Positions 32,550-40,129 of a stretch of 45,439 bases of DNA are shown piece after piece; position 1 is the stretch's first letter, and each line of letters begins with the position of its first letter. The DNA is from Candidatus Bathyarchaeota archaeon (GTDB lineage: Archaea; Thermoproteota; Bathyarchaeia; TCS64): contig JADHWM010000006.1 of assembly GCA_016783485.1 (NCBI GenBank), forward strand, positions 1 to 45,439. The letters run 5' to 3'. Under the pieces are notes generated by a model that worked only from the letters and a program-made list of their open reading frames with translations, ran no database searches and was not told the DNA's origin. Made by a program: the position numbers and the translations under genes.

Positions 32550-33479
32550 ATGGTAAACGCTGAGACGTTCAAGGGACGAAACATCATCTCCATGAGGGAG
32601 TTCGATCGCGCCGAGATCGACTTCGTCCTCGACACGGCCGACGATATGGTCAAGCTGGAGCAGGAGAGATCCGACCTCCTCAAGGGGAAGGTCCTGGCGG
32701 CCTTATTCTTCGAGCCCAGCACAAGGACCCGGCTCAGCTTCGAGTCCGCCATGAACAGGCTGGGCGGGAGCGTGATAGGCTTCGCGACCCCCGCGGGCTC
32801 CTCGGTTGAGAAAGGGGAGTCCCTCGCCGACACCATCAGGACCGTGAGCCAGTACTCGGATATCATCGCGATGCGCCACCCCGACGAGGAGTCCTCGAGG
32901 ATGGCTGCCAAAGTGGCCTCGGTCCCGGTGATAAACGGGGGCTCGGGCCCCTGGGAGCACCCAACCCAGGCCCTCCTCGACCTCCACACCATCAGGACGG
33001 CGAAGGGGACCATCGACGGCCTCAACATCGCCCTCGCGGGGGACCTCAAGTTCGGCCGGACCACCCACAGCCTCGCCGTAGCCCTCAGGAACTTCGACGT
33101 CAAATGCCACTTCGTTTCCCCCGACTCCCTCAAGATGAGGCAGGACGTTATCGACGACGTCGAGGGGAAGCTGGACTACACCGAGACCGAGGACCTGAAG
33201 TCCATACTGCCCGAGATGGATATCGTTTACGCCACGAGGATCCAGAAGGAACGGTTCTCCGACCCCGCGGACTATGAGAGGCTCAAGGACGCCTACCTCA
33301 TCGACAAGGAGTTCCTTAGGGGCGCCAAGGAGGACATGAAGCTGATGCACCCTCTCCCTAGGATCAACGAGATCTCCACCGACGTCGACGACACGCCTCA
33401 CGCCCTCTACTTCAAGCAGATGAGGCACGGGATCTATCTCAGGATGGCCCTACTAGCCCTGGTGCTGGGAGCGGTCTAG
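32550..33479 (+). CDS. pyrB: Aspartate carbamoyltransferase catalytic subunit
   Basis: Joins carbamoyl phosphate and aspartate in pyrimidine synthesis. Motifs are FFEPSTRTRLSFESA near residue 53 (carbamoyl-phosphate loop), VEKGESLADTIRTVSQYSD (80s loop with Ser and Lys), MRHP, HPTQALLDLHTI near 135, and LMHPLPR near 270. At 309 aa it is a typical archaeal PyrB. The usual regulatory subunit gene pyrI is not adjacent: the next gene is convergent and unrelated. Aspartate specificity is supported by HPLPR and the 80s loop, which differ from ornithine carbamoyltransferase. The stop interlocks in CTAG with the next gene. Confidence 0.96.
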   Translation: MVNAETFKGRNIISMREFDRAEIDFVLDTADDMVKLEQERSDLLKGKVLAALFFEPSTRTRLSFESAMNRLGGSVIGFATPAGSSVEKGESLADTIRTVSQYSDIIAMRHPDEESSRMAAKVASVPVINGGSGPWEHPTQALLDLHTIRTAKGTIDGLNIALAGDLKFGRTTHSLAVALRNFDVKCHFVSPDSLKMRQDVIDDVEGKLDYTETEDLKSILPEMDIVYATRIQKERFSDPADYERLKDAYLIDKEFLRGAKEDMKLMHPLPRINEISTDVDDTPHALYFKQMRHGIYLRMALLALVLGAV

Positions 33480-34117
33480 GGCGTCTCTCCGAGGAAGAGG
33501 CTCCTTATCCTTTGCCATCGCCCCTCCTCCTCTTTGTTGCGTCGTATCCTGATCTCGTTCTCGAAGGCCTCGGGGACGCAGTACAGGTAGATCTTGTGGG
33601 ACCCTATGGTGTAGTGGGGGGGCTCCGAGGATTTATCGGTGGCCCAATTGTGGATCGGAAAGTCATGGCTCACGACCCTGGCTCCATCCCCGAGTTCCTC
33701 CTCGAGCTTGGGCCTGAGCTTAGAGTTGCCCGAGGTGGTGAGATACATCGTCACGACGGAAGCCAGGGAGAGATCCACCTCGAAAAAGTTGGCGTTCACG
33801 ACCTCGATCCTGTTCTCAAGGCCACTGTTCTCGATCTTCTCACGTAGGGGCTCCACCATCGAGGGATTGATGTCGTAACCGACGGCTCGCTCGGCCTCGA
33901 ACTCCTCGATGGCCATGAAGAGGATCCTGCCGTCCCCGCAGCCCAGGTCGTAGACAACGTCGTCGACGCCCACCCCTGCGAGCTTCAGCATCCTCCGGAC
34001 CACGTTGACGGGAGTCGGGACAAAAGGCGCCACACTTTGGGGGACATCCCCCCAACTGAGGAAAGGGTTATCCCGTCTCAGGCTCGAGAACCCGTCCTCT
34101 CGCCAACTCCCCGGCAT
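33476..34117 (-). CDS. aKMT-like protein lysine methyltransferase
   Basis: Class I SAM methyltransferase resembling the archaeal broad-specificity protein lysine methyltransferase aKMT of Sulfolobus. Common features are APFVPTPVNVVRRMLKLAGV, the SAM loop VYDLGCGDGRI near residue 58, VGYDINP, and VNANFFEVDLSLASVVTMYL, which parallels the aKMT sequence, then ARVVSHDF. It has an extra N-terminal 25 residues and a basic C-terminal tail (RIRRNKEEEGRW) of about 25 residues that aKMT lacks. Chromatin protein methylation is a known role of aKMT, but the target here is inferred. Confidence 0.82.
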   Translation of the reverse strand: MPGSWREDGFSSLRRDNPFLSWGDVPQSVAPFVPTPVNVVRRMLKLAGVGVDDVVYDLGCGDGRILFMAIEEFEAERAVGYDINPSMVEPLREKIENSGLENRIEVVNANFFEVDLSLASVVTMYLTTSGNSKLRPKLEEELGDGARVVSHDFPIHNWATDKSSEPPHYTIGSHKIYLYCVPEAFENEIRIRRNKEEEGRWQRIRSLFLGETP

Positions 34118-34208
34118 CAGTCTATCCTCCTCAGCGGGTGGTATAATATGTTTCCCAAATGAGCGTAACTCTCAAATGGGCGGCCCCCGTGATCCATCAT
34201 GGTTTTCA

Positions 34209-34691
34209 ATGGATCTCAAAGCCGTGAAGATGGAGACCCCCGAGGGGTGCAACCTCATCCTGGGCCAGAGCCACTTCATCAAGACCGTGGAGGACCTCTA
34301 CGAGGCGATGACCACCTCGACCCCCACGGTAAAGTTTGGCCTCGCCTTCTGCGAGTCCTCCGGGGATCGCCTCGTCCGGGTGGAAGGCAATGACGAGGGG
34401 CTCAAGGAGGCCGCGGCGGGCAACGCCCTGAGGCTCGGATGCGGCCACTCCTTCGTGATACTGATGAGGGACGCCTTCCCCATCAACGTCCTGAACCAGA
34501 TCAAGGTGGTCCCCGAGGTCTGCACCATCTACGCCGCCACGGCGAACCCCCTGGAGGTCGTGGTGGCTGAGACGGAGCAGGGTAGAGGGATACTCGGGGT
34601 CATCGACGGCCATCCACCTCTGGGTGTCGAGGACGAGGAAGCGGTGCGTTGGAGGAAGGAGATCCTCCGGAAGTTCGGGTATAAAACCTAG
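34209..34691 (+). CDS. Adenosine-specific kinase-like protein (PF04008)
   Basis: Archaeal and bacterial protein family annotated as adenosine-specific kinase from a structural study; the biological role is unclear. The family motif LILGQSHFIKTVEDLYEAM is present near residue 15, with VKFGLAFCESSGDRLVR, GHSFVILMRDAFPINVLN and CTIYAATANP. At 160 aa it is full length. ATG at 34209 (MDLKAVKMETPEG) fits the family, although ATG at 34176 also lies just after a start predicted from tataatat at 34142. It ends in a CTAG shared with convergent adk. Confidence 0.88.
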   Translation: MDLKAVKMETPEGCNLILGQSHFIKTVEDLYEAMTTSTPTVKFGLAFCESSGDRLVRVEGNDEGLKEAAAGNALRLGCGHSFVILMRDAFPINVLNQIKVVPEVCTIYAATANPLEVVVAETEQGRGILGVIDGHPPLGVEDEEAVRWRKEILRKFGYKT

Positions 34692-35338
34692 CTCCGGGGG
34701 CTCAGCAGCTTTTCGAGGACGGACGGGATCTCCTCGATCTCGAGTTCCCCGCTTGTCTCCTTGAGCTTCCCCACCGTGGAGTACCTCTCGATGATGGGGA
34801 AGGTCTGCCTCTCGTAGACCTCGAACCTACGCCGTATGATATCCTCTTTGTCGTCCTCACGCTGGATGAGCTTGCCCCCGCATTCATCGCAGACCCCCTC
34901 CACCTTGGGCATGATGTCCTTGAGATGGTAGATCGCCCCGCACTTCGAGCATATCCTCCGGAGGGAGAGCCTGACCACGATGGCCTCCGGTCTCGCCGAG
35001 ACCGCGACAACGTAGTCGATCTTGGCGTCCAGTCTCTTGAGGATCCTGTCGAGGGCGATCGCCTGATTCATGCTCCGTGGGAAGCCGTCCAGAACGAAGC
35101 CTTTTCCCACGTCGGGCCTGCTGAGGCGCTCCTCCACGATCGTGATGACTATGTTATCGGGGACCAGCTCTCCCCGATTCATGTATCCCTCGGCGACGAG
35201 GCCCTCCTCGGTCTCGTTGAAGGCCGCCTCTCTCAGCATGTCGCCGGCTGTTATCACCGGGATATCAAACATCTTTCCGATGATCCTCGCCCTGATACCC
35301 TTGCCGGAGCCCGGGGGGCCCATCACGATAATCCGCGT
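34688..35338 (-). CDS. adk: Adenylate kinase, probable ACG start codon
   Basis: Balances AMP, ADP and ATP. The P-loop IIVMGPPGSGKG opens the protein. GDMLRE (AMP site), GFVLDGFPRS, and a zinc-type LID with CSKC ... CDEC near residue 130 follow. The ORF extends 31 codons upstream, but those residues are not family-like. An ideal ribosome-binding site GGAGG (35350-35346) sits 7 nt before an in-frame ACG at 35338, which yields a normal 216-aa enzyme starting (M)RIIVMGPPG. A minus-strand TATA (gttataac, plus 35381-35388) puts the transcription start near 35359. An ATG-to-ACG error in the assembly is the alternative. Confidence 0.9.
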   Translation of the reverse strand, partial: TRIIVMGPPGSGKGIRARIIGKMFDIPVITAGDMLREAAFNETEEGLVAEGYMNRGELVPDNIVITIVEERLSRPDVGKGFVLDGFPRSMNQAIALDRILKRLDAKIDYVVAVSARPEAIVVRLSLRRICSKCGAIYHLKDIMPKVEGVCDECGGKLIQREDDKEDIIRRRFEVYERQTFPIIERYSTVGKLKETSGELEIEEIPSVLEKLLSPRS

Positions 35339-35448
35339 ATATAATCCTCCCGAGGTACTGGATCGGGGAGTGCCGTACACGTTATAACTATTTCGCCTAT
35401 TCCTCATGGCTTTAATACGATGGACCTTCACATTCTACGGGTGACACC

Positions 35449-35676
35449 TTGGAGCCCAACTATCAGTCTTTCACGATCCTCGGCCTCATCCTGATCGTCT
35501 CCGGGCTGCTGCTGGTCCTGCTCCCCTTTCTGGCCCGTTATCTCCCGAGTCTCGACCAGGTGCCATGGTTCCTGATCTGGGTCTACAGGAGGGACGGCTT
35601 CTACTTCGTGACGTCCCCTCTCCTGATCCTTCTCTCCCTGCTATCCCTGATCGCACAATTGTACGGGAGGAGATGA
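35449..35676 (+). CDS. DUF2905-like small membrane protein
   Basis: A 75-aa protein with two transmembrane helices (ILGLILIVSGLLLVLLPFLARYL and FYFVTSPLLILLSLLSLIAQL) separated by a short polar loop with Trp and Arg residues (PWFLIWVYRRDGF). Layout and the final YGRR resemble the DUF2905 family of unknown function. The start is TTG at 35449, about 35 nt after a TATA (tttaata) at 35411-35417. It lies 5 nt from the convergent PH-like gene. No direct link to the tubulin locus is evident. Confidence 0.75.
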   Translation: MEPNYQSFTILGLILIVSGLLLVLLPFLARYLPSLDQVPWFLIWVYRRDGFYFVTSPLLILLSLLSLIAQLYGRR

Positions 35677-35681
35677 CGGGG

Positions 35682-36605
35682 CTACTCGATGAGGCTCTCC
35701 ATGCATTGAAGCATCAGTAGCCTGAGCCCCTCGAAACGCGGAGCGATGCCCTCCAGGATATCTAACCTGTCCATCTCCTGGAGCGCGACTCGGCAGGCGT
35801 TGCTATCGGTGAACCGGCCCAATCTCTGGAACGTCTCCTTAAGGGTTTTAATCTCTTCCACGTCAACCGGGCCTCCGATACTCTCGGCGAGATACAGGTC
35901 CCAGAGCAGGAGGTAGGATTTCACGAAGACCTCGTGGAGCTCCAGGTCGAAGCTCTCTATCCCTTCATAATGGGCGAGCCTCTCCGCGTCCCTGTGAGCT
36001 ACGGAGAGGATAGCGTAAGCCTCCTCCTTGATCTCTTCGGCCTTCCTCTCCGTGACGGCAGAGAAGAGGCCCCGGACGTCCATGGTGACGGGGGCTACTA
36101 CTCCGAGGGACTCCATCTCTATCACGACGCTCTCCGCCTCGGCGATGCTACTCGACATAAGCTCCCATCTCGGCTCCCCGTGGAGCGCTGCGAGGATCTG
36201 GAAGATCTGATCCACTATCTCGAGGACCAGGCTTATGTGGTGGACATGGGACTCCCGCTCACTCCTCCTCGCGGCCTCCTCCCGCTCAGCGGCCTCCCTC
36301 CGTTTCTCGATGTCTGCATCGATCTTGGCCTTAATCGCCTCGAGGCCACTCATGTCCTCGGAGAAGAAGAGGGCCTCAAGGCTTTCCTCGCTCTCCTGGT
36401 ACTCGATCTTGATCCGGATCATGCTCCTGAAGGGGGGCTGCTTCTCCTCGATGGAGGTGGATATGGCCTCGGAGAGGGTGATCCCCATGACCTCCTCGAG
36501 CCTCTTGCTGAAGACGCCTTTCTCCTCCTTGATGACGATCCTGTCTTCCTCTATCTCGAGGGTCCCAGTCTTCCCCCTGGCCAATCTTCCCCTGATCCCG
36601 GGCAT
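35682..36605 (-). CDS. PH-like/helical protein of the tubulin locus
   Basis: A 307-aa cytosolic protein. Residues 1-100 alternate strands (RGRLARGKTGTLEIEEDRIVIKEE ... IRIKIEYQESEESLEALFFSED) and then a helix, the pattern of a bacterial-type PH-like domain that often contacts membranes or proteins. Residues 105-307 are helical and rich in Glu, Leu and Arg, with a coiled-coil-like stretch (IEKRREAAEREEAARRSERES). The ORF track starts at 36959, but the true ATG (36605) overlaps the stop of the polytopic membrane protein gene in TGATG, so the two proteins are made together. No enzyme motif is seen. It probably links the cytoskeletal partner to the membrane (inference). Confidence 0.7.
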   Translation of the reverse strand: MPGIRGRLARGKTGTLEIEEDRIVIKEEKGVFSKRLEEVMGITLSEAISTSIEEKQPPFRSMIRIKIEYQESEESLEALFFSEDMSGLEAIKAKIDADIEKRREAAEREEAARRSERESHVHHISLVLEIVDQIFQILAALHGEPRWELMSSSIAEAESVVIEMESLGVVAPVTMDVRGLFSAVTERKAEEIKEEAYAILSVAHRDAERLAHYEGIESFDLELHEVFVKSYLLLWDLYLAESIGGPVDVEEIKTLKETFQRLGRFTDSNACRVALQEMDRLDILEGIAPRFEGLRLLMLQCMESLIE

Positions 36606-38935
36606 CAGGTGAGCCTCCGGAGGGAGTCGCCCACCTCCTCGAGGGGGGTCTCCCTTGAGTGGCTCCTCAGGTAGAGCTTGAGATACTCCCTCCCAAACTT
36701 CTCGGAGACCCCGAGATCCTCGAGGCGGACCTCGTGGTTGTTTGCTAGTATCCTGTCGATCTTCTTCTCGAGGATCGCGTAGTTGAGGAGGAGCTCCCGT
36801 CTCTCGTTGTAGTACTCGATGGTGTCCACGGCCTCGTCGATGTAGCTGAGGATCCTGTAGAGGTGGCTGATGATCTCGCTGATCTCCCTGTTCCCGTAGT
36901 CGTTGATGACCTCTAGGCTGGTGTTCATCCTGTCGATGAGGGTGAGGTTCTTGTTCCACTCATAGTCCTCGAGGGGCATCAGGGAGTCGATGGTCCTCTC
37001 CAGGTCCCTGAGGTGGTCGTAGAGGATCCCGATGACCCGGGCCACGACGTCGACGGTGGCGAGGATGGTGTCCCTGATGAGGATGACCCTGAGCACCTTG
37101 AGGTCGGCCCCGTCCCCGCTAAAGTCCTTCACCTCGAGCTCCCCGGCGAGCTCCTTGATCATGTAGAACCTGTCCCCGAGGATGGGGAGGAGGGTGTACT
37201 CCCGTTTACTCAGCTCTATGATGGTCTCCACCGAGTCCTTGATGGGCTGGGTGGACCTCTCGATCTCCGCGGAGTACTGCTTCTCCCAGTTCTTGAGACT
37301 GGAGACGATGGCGTCGACGATGATCCAGGGGTCCTCCTTGTCGGCCTCCTCCCGGGAGATCTGGAGTATGGGGCTCACCCCGGGGAGGTTGGGCTCGAAG
37401 AGGCTGTGAATGATCTCGTAGATCCTGTCCGAGGTGAGGATCAGCTCCTCGACGAGGGAGCCCCCCGCCTCCACTAGCTCCCCGATGTAGGCTATCTTTT
37501 CCTCGACGGACGCGTCTTCAGGGGGGTCATCAATCACGGGGGCCTTGATCGCGAGGCCGAGCTCCTGGATCTCCTTCGCCGCCTCGAGGTACTCGTACTT
37601 GGTGGAGATGATATGGTCGTCGATGGCGACCCCCAGCTGCAACTTGAAGTTGGTGACGTCGTCGTTCATCTGGGCGAAGACCCTCCTCATGTACCCGTCC
37701 ACATCCTTCAGCTTGGGGTTGGCCGAGAGCTTGGAGAGGATGTCTCTGAGCTCGTCCGCGGCCACGAGCATCCGGGTCCTGAGGGTCATGAAGGAGGTGG
37801 GCCGGGATCCCCGGGTCTCCTCGATGAAGTTCACGTAGCTCTCGATCTCCCCGAGGAGCTCCTCCGCCTTCCTCGATGTCTCCTCCACCCGCCTCTCCAG
37901 GACCTCCCTGATGTCCACGAAGTACCTCGAGAGGCTCACGGGGGTCGAGAGGACCACCGTGAAGACCGTGGAGAGGACAAGTATCGACTGGTCCACGACG
38001 GCTCCGAAGGCGAGGGGTCCCCTAAGGGTCCCCAGGAGGACGAAGAAAGCGACGTTGGTCACGGAGGCGGTTGCGGTGGGTATCGTGTAGATCATCGCCT
38101 CCTCGTATCTCCGGGGGAGCTTGGATTTCTTCAATGGCTCGGGGAGCTTCAATGAGATGAGGGCGGCCACCGAGATGAGGGCCCCGATGATGATAATGAA
38201 CATGAGCATCCCGGGGAGGGAGTTGATGAAGCTCGCCATGGCCGGGTCGATCACCCCCCCGTTCCTGGTCGCCGCGAGGAGCTGCCCCCCGATGACGCTG
38301 AATATCTTGTAGATCTCCGAGAGGCTGACCTGCCTCATCGCCTCCTGGATGTCGACGAAGATAACGTTCAGAGGTGCGTAGAGGGGCGGAGGGACCCCGA
38401 CGCTGAAGGTCTTGAGGTACTGCATCAGTTGCAGCGGGAGGGAGATGGACGCATAGTATGAGATGGTCACGATGATGCCCCTCCTGTTGTAGATGGTCGC
38501 GAAGATCAGGATCAGGGGGACGGCGAAGTAGAATGTCTCGGTGAAGAAGAGGAGGGAGACCGCCAGGATGCCGATGTCCATAGCTATAATCGAGATGTTT
38601 GTGGTGAGCATGGGGGGTAATATGAAGAAGGGTACCACCAGGATGACCATGGCCAGCAGCCTCATCCAGGGGCCGGGGAAGAGCTCGAAGAAACCGATCC
38701 GGGAGAGGTGATAAAAGAGGCCCAGAAGGATGATCATGCTCCCCGTGAAGGCGCCGATGGGAGGGTTACGGTATGTGGCGTAGGCGACGAGAGCCGCAAC
38801 GATGAAGGGCAGGGGGAAGGGGAACAGGGGGATGAGGGTGAATGCGAGGGACATGCTCGCAGCCGTCACGACTAGGGTGATGAATTTCCCCGCGGCCTCC
38901 GAGGCCCGGGGGTCCGTGATCAGCGAGATACCCAT
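36605..38935 (-). CDS. Polytopic membrane protein with long cytoplasmic helical region
   Basis: A 776-aa protein. About ten hydrophobic segments lie in the first 340 residues (for example LVVTAASMSLAFTLIPLF, LLAMVILVVPFFILPP, MLMFIIIIGALISVAALI, SILVLSTVFTVVLSTPV). A charged helical region of about 430 residues follows (EVLERRVEETSRKAEELLGEIESYVN onward), with repeated Glu/Leu/Ile heptads and a few structured breaks. I recognise no family. The first part resembles FUSC/aromatic-acid-exporter-like membrane bundles only loosely. The start is ATG 38935 (GTG 38944 is possible). It is divergent from the degenerate tubulin gene across one shared TATA region and coupled to the PH-like gene downstream. 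Confidence 0.8.
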   Translation of the reverse strand: MGISLITDPRASEAAGKFITLVVTAASMSLAFTLIPLFPFPLPFIVAALVAYATYRNPPIGAFTGSMIILLGLFYHLSRIGFFELFPGPWMRLLAMVILVVPFFILPPMLTTNISIIAMDIGILAVSLLFFTETFYFAVPLILIFATIYNRRGIIVTISYYASISLPLQLMQYLKTFSVGVPPPLYAPLNVIFVDIQEAMRQVSLSEIYKIFSVIGGQLLAATRNGGVIDPAMASFINSLPGMLMFIIIIGALISVAALISLKLPEPLKKSKLPRRYEEAMIYTIPTATASVTNVAFFVLLGTLRGPLAFGAVVDQSILVLSTVFTVVLSTPVSLSRYFVDIREVLERRVEETSRKAEELLGEIESYVNFIEETRGSRPTSFMTLRTRMLVAADELRDILSKLSANPKLKDVDGYMRRVFAQMNDDVTNFKLQLGVAIDDHIISTKYEYLEAAKEIQELGLAIKAPVIDDPPEDASVEEKIAYIGELVEAGGSLVEELILTSDRIYEIIHSLFEPNLPGVSPILQISREEADKEDPWIIVDAIVSSLKNWEKQYSAEIERSTQPIKDSVETIIELSKREYTLLPILGDRFYMIKELAGELEVKDFSGDGADLKVLRVILIRDTILATVDVVARVIGILYDHLRDLERTIDSLMPLEDYEWNKNLTLIDRMNTSLEVINDYGNREISEIISHLYRILSYIDEAVDTIEYYNERRELLLNYAILEKKIDRILANNHEVRLEDLGVSEKFGREYLKLYLRSHSRETPLEEVGDSLRRLT

Positions 38936-38948
38936 GTCCTCCACGACA

Positions 38949-38971
38949 CTTTATATGGATTAGATTATAAC
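38949..38971. promoter_or_regulatory. Shared divergent promoter at the centre of the tubulin locus
   Basis: The AT-rich core actttatatggattagattataa carries tttatat reading right (31 nt before ATG 38984) and attataatc on the minus strand (about 32 nt before ATG 38935). Only 48 bp separate the two starts, so both genes must respond to the same element. Confidence 0.55.
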
Positions 38972-38983
38972 TTGTGTCCTCAG

Positions 38984-40129
38984 ATGGCGTCGAGCGATAG
39001 CGGCCCCAACATTATGAGATGGGTGAAGAATCATATCGACGGTATTCTCCCCGTTATACCCAGCCAGATGGCGATATCGGTGGGGCAGTACGCCTATAAA
39101 TCCTTGATGGATTCCAGGAAGTTCTACAGTAAAGACGCTCCCGCCCTCCTCCGGGTCATCCATAGGAAGGAGGCAGAGCTCCTCGGCGCAGCCGGCGGAA
39201 ACGAACCGGAGAAAACGATCCAGTTCGATACCGCGTTCGAGCCCCATTACTGGTTCGACATCCATACCTTCCTCAGGGAGGACTCGATCTTCCTGGAATC
39301 CTTCCAGGGGAATATCTTCGATTATCAGGAGGAGTTCGTGATCCTGGGCTCCCTCGGAGAAGGGGTCACCGCCGGGGCCCTGCCCATTTTGAACGAGCAT
39401 CTGGTTCAGGGACAGAAGGACGCCCTGCTCGTGTCGGTGTTCCCTTCTGTGACCCACAGCTCCGACGCCCTCTTCAACGCCTTCTCATCCCTGGGCCTCC
39501 TCCTCAGCCAGGGCTCCGGGCCCTTGCTTCTCCTGGACCGGGCCCGGCTCGACGACTTCATAAGCGTGAACAGGGAGGGGGACAGGCTCTCCGGGGACCT
39601 CGTGCCGAGATATCTCGTGGAGCTGCTCCTCGATAAAGAGGGCATCGTGAAGGATCTGGTCAAGCTGTCCCGTTCCTTCCGGGTAGAGCTCTTCACGGTC
39701 CTAATGGCGTCGGGTTCGAGCCTCGAGATCTATGAGAGCCTGAGGAACATCCTGGACATCACCTTGGAGCAGCCTCTCCTGGATTTCGATATCTCCACCG
39801 CCTCCATCATTTATGTCCTCGTCAAGGCGCCTCTGAGGCTGCAGGGGAGGCTCACCAAGGGGTTCATAGAGCTCGAGGTGAACCGCTGGCTCAAGGAGAG
39901 GCTCGAGATCGATGTCCCCCAGATCTGTGAGCCCATCTACGTGGACGAGCTCAACGACAGGATCGACGTCGTCATCCTCGTGGGGGGCTTCGACACGGAT
40001 CGCCTTTTCGAGACTGTGAGTGAGAGGGTTTCCCGCTTCGACAACCTGATCAAGGAGCACGGCTTCTACGATAAGGACGTCTGGGCAAAGATCTGTGGGA
40101 CCCTCCTCCCAGGGGTGGAGGAGTCCTAG
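38984..40129 (+). CDS. Divergent, probably nucleotide-free tubulin/FtsZ-fold partner
   Basis: A 381-aa protein without a clear family name. The middle matches the order of tubulin-superfamily elements: EEFVILGSLGEGVTAGALPILNEHL sits where the tubulin signature G-GGGTGSG-helix would be, with four of its seven glycine-type positions changed. KDALLVSVFPS ... LLLLDRARLDDF then corresponds to the strand pair that ends with the nucleotide-contact helix. LLDFDISTASIIYVLV resembles the T7 region. IDVVILVGGFDTDRLF resembles the final strand of the FtsZ C-terminal domain. The N-terminal GGxG loop is not evident, so GTP binding is doubtful. It is convergent with the intact tubulin-like gene, with stops interlocked in CTAG. 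Confidence 0.6.
   Translation: MASSDSGPNIMRWVKNHIDGILPVIPSQMAISVGQYAYKSLMDSRKFYSKDAPALLRVIHRKEAELLGAAGGNEPEKTIQFDTAFEPHYWFDIHTFLREDSIFLESFQGNIFDYQEEFVILGSLGEGVTAGALPILNEHLVQGQKDALLVSVFPSVTHSSDALFNAFSSLGLLLSQGSGPLLLLDRARLDDFISVNREGDRLSGDLVPRYLVELLLDKEGIVKDLVKLSRSFRVELFTVLMASGSSLEIYESLRNILDITLEQPLLDFDISTASIIYVLVKAPLRLQGRLTKGFIELEVNRWLKERLEIDVPQICEPIYVDELNDRIDVVILVGGFDTDRLFETVSERVSRFDNLIKEHGFYDKDVWAKICGTLLPGVEES

Noticed and set aside
32550-33479. Reading pyrB as a YgeW or ornithine carbamoyltransferase because carbamate kinase is adjacent
   Set aside because: The VEKGESLADTIRT loop and LMHPLPR are aspartate-carbamoyltransferase features.
36606-36959. 5' extension of the PH-like ORF in the track
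   Set aside because: Lies inside the membrane protein gene; Arg/Gln/Pro-rich, and the TGATG junction gives a proper ATG at 36605.
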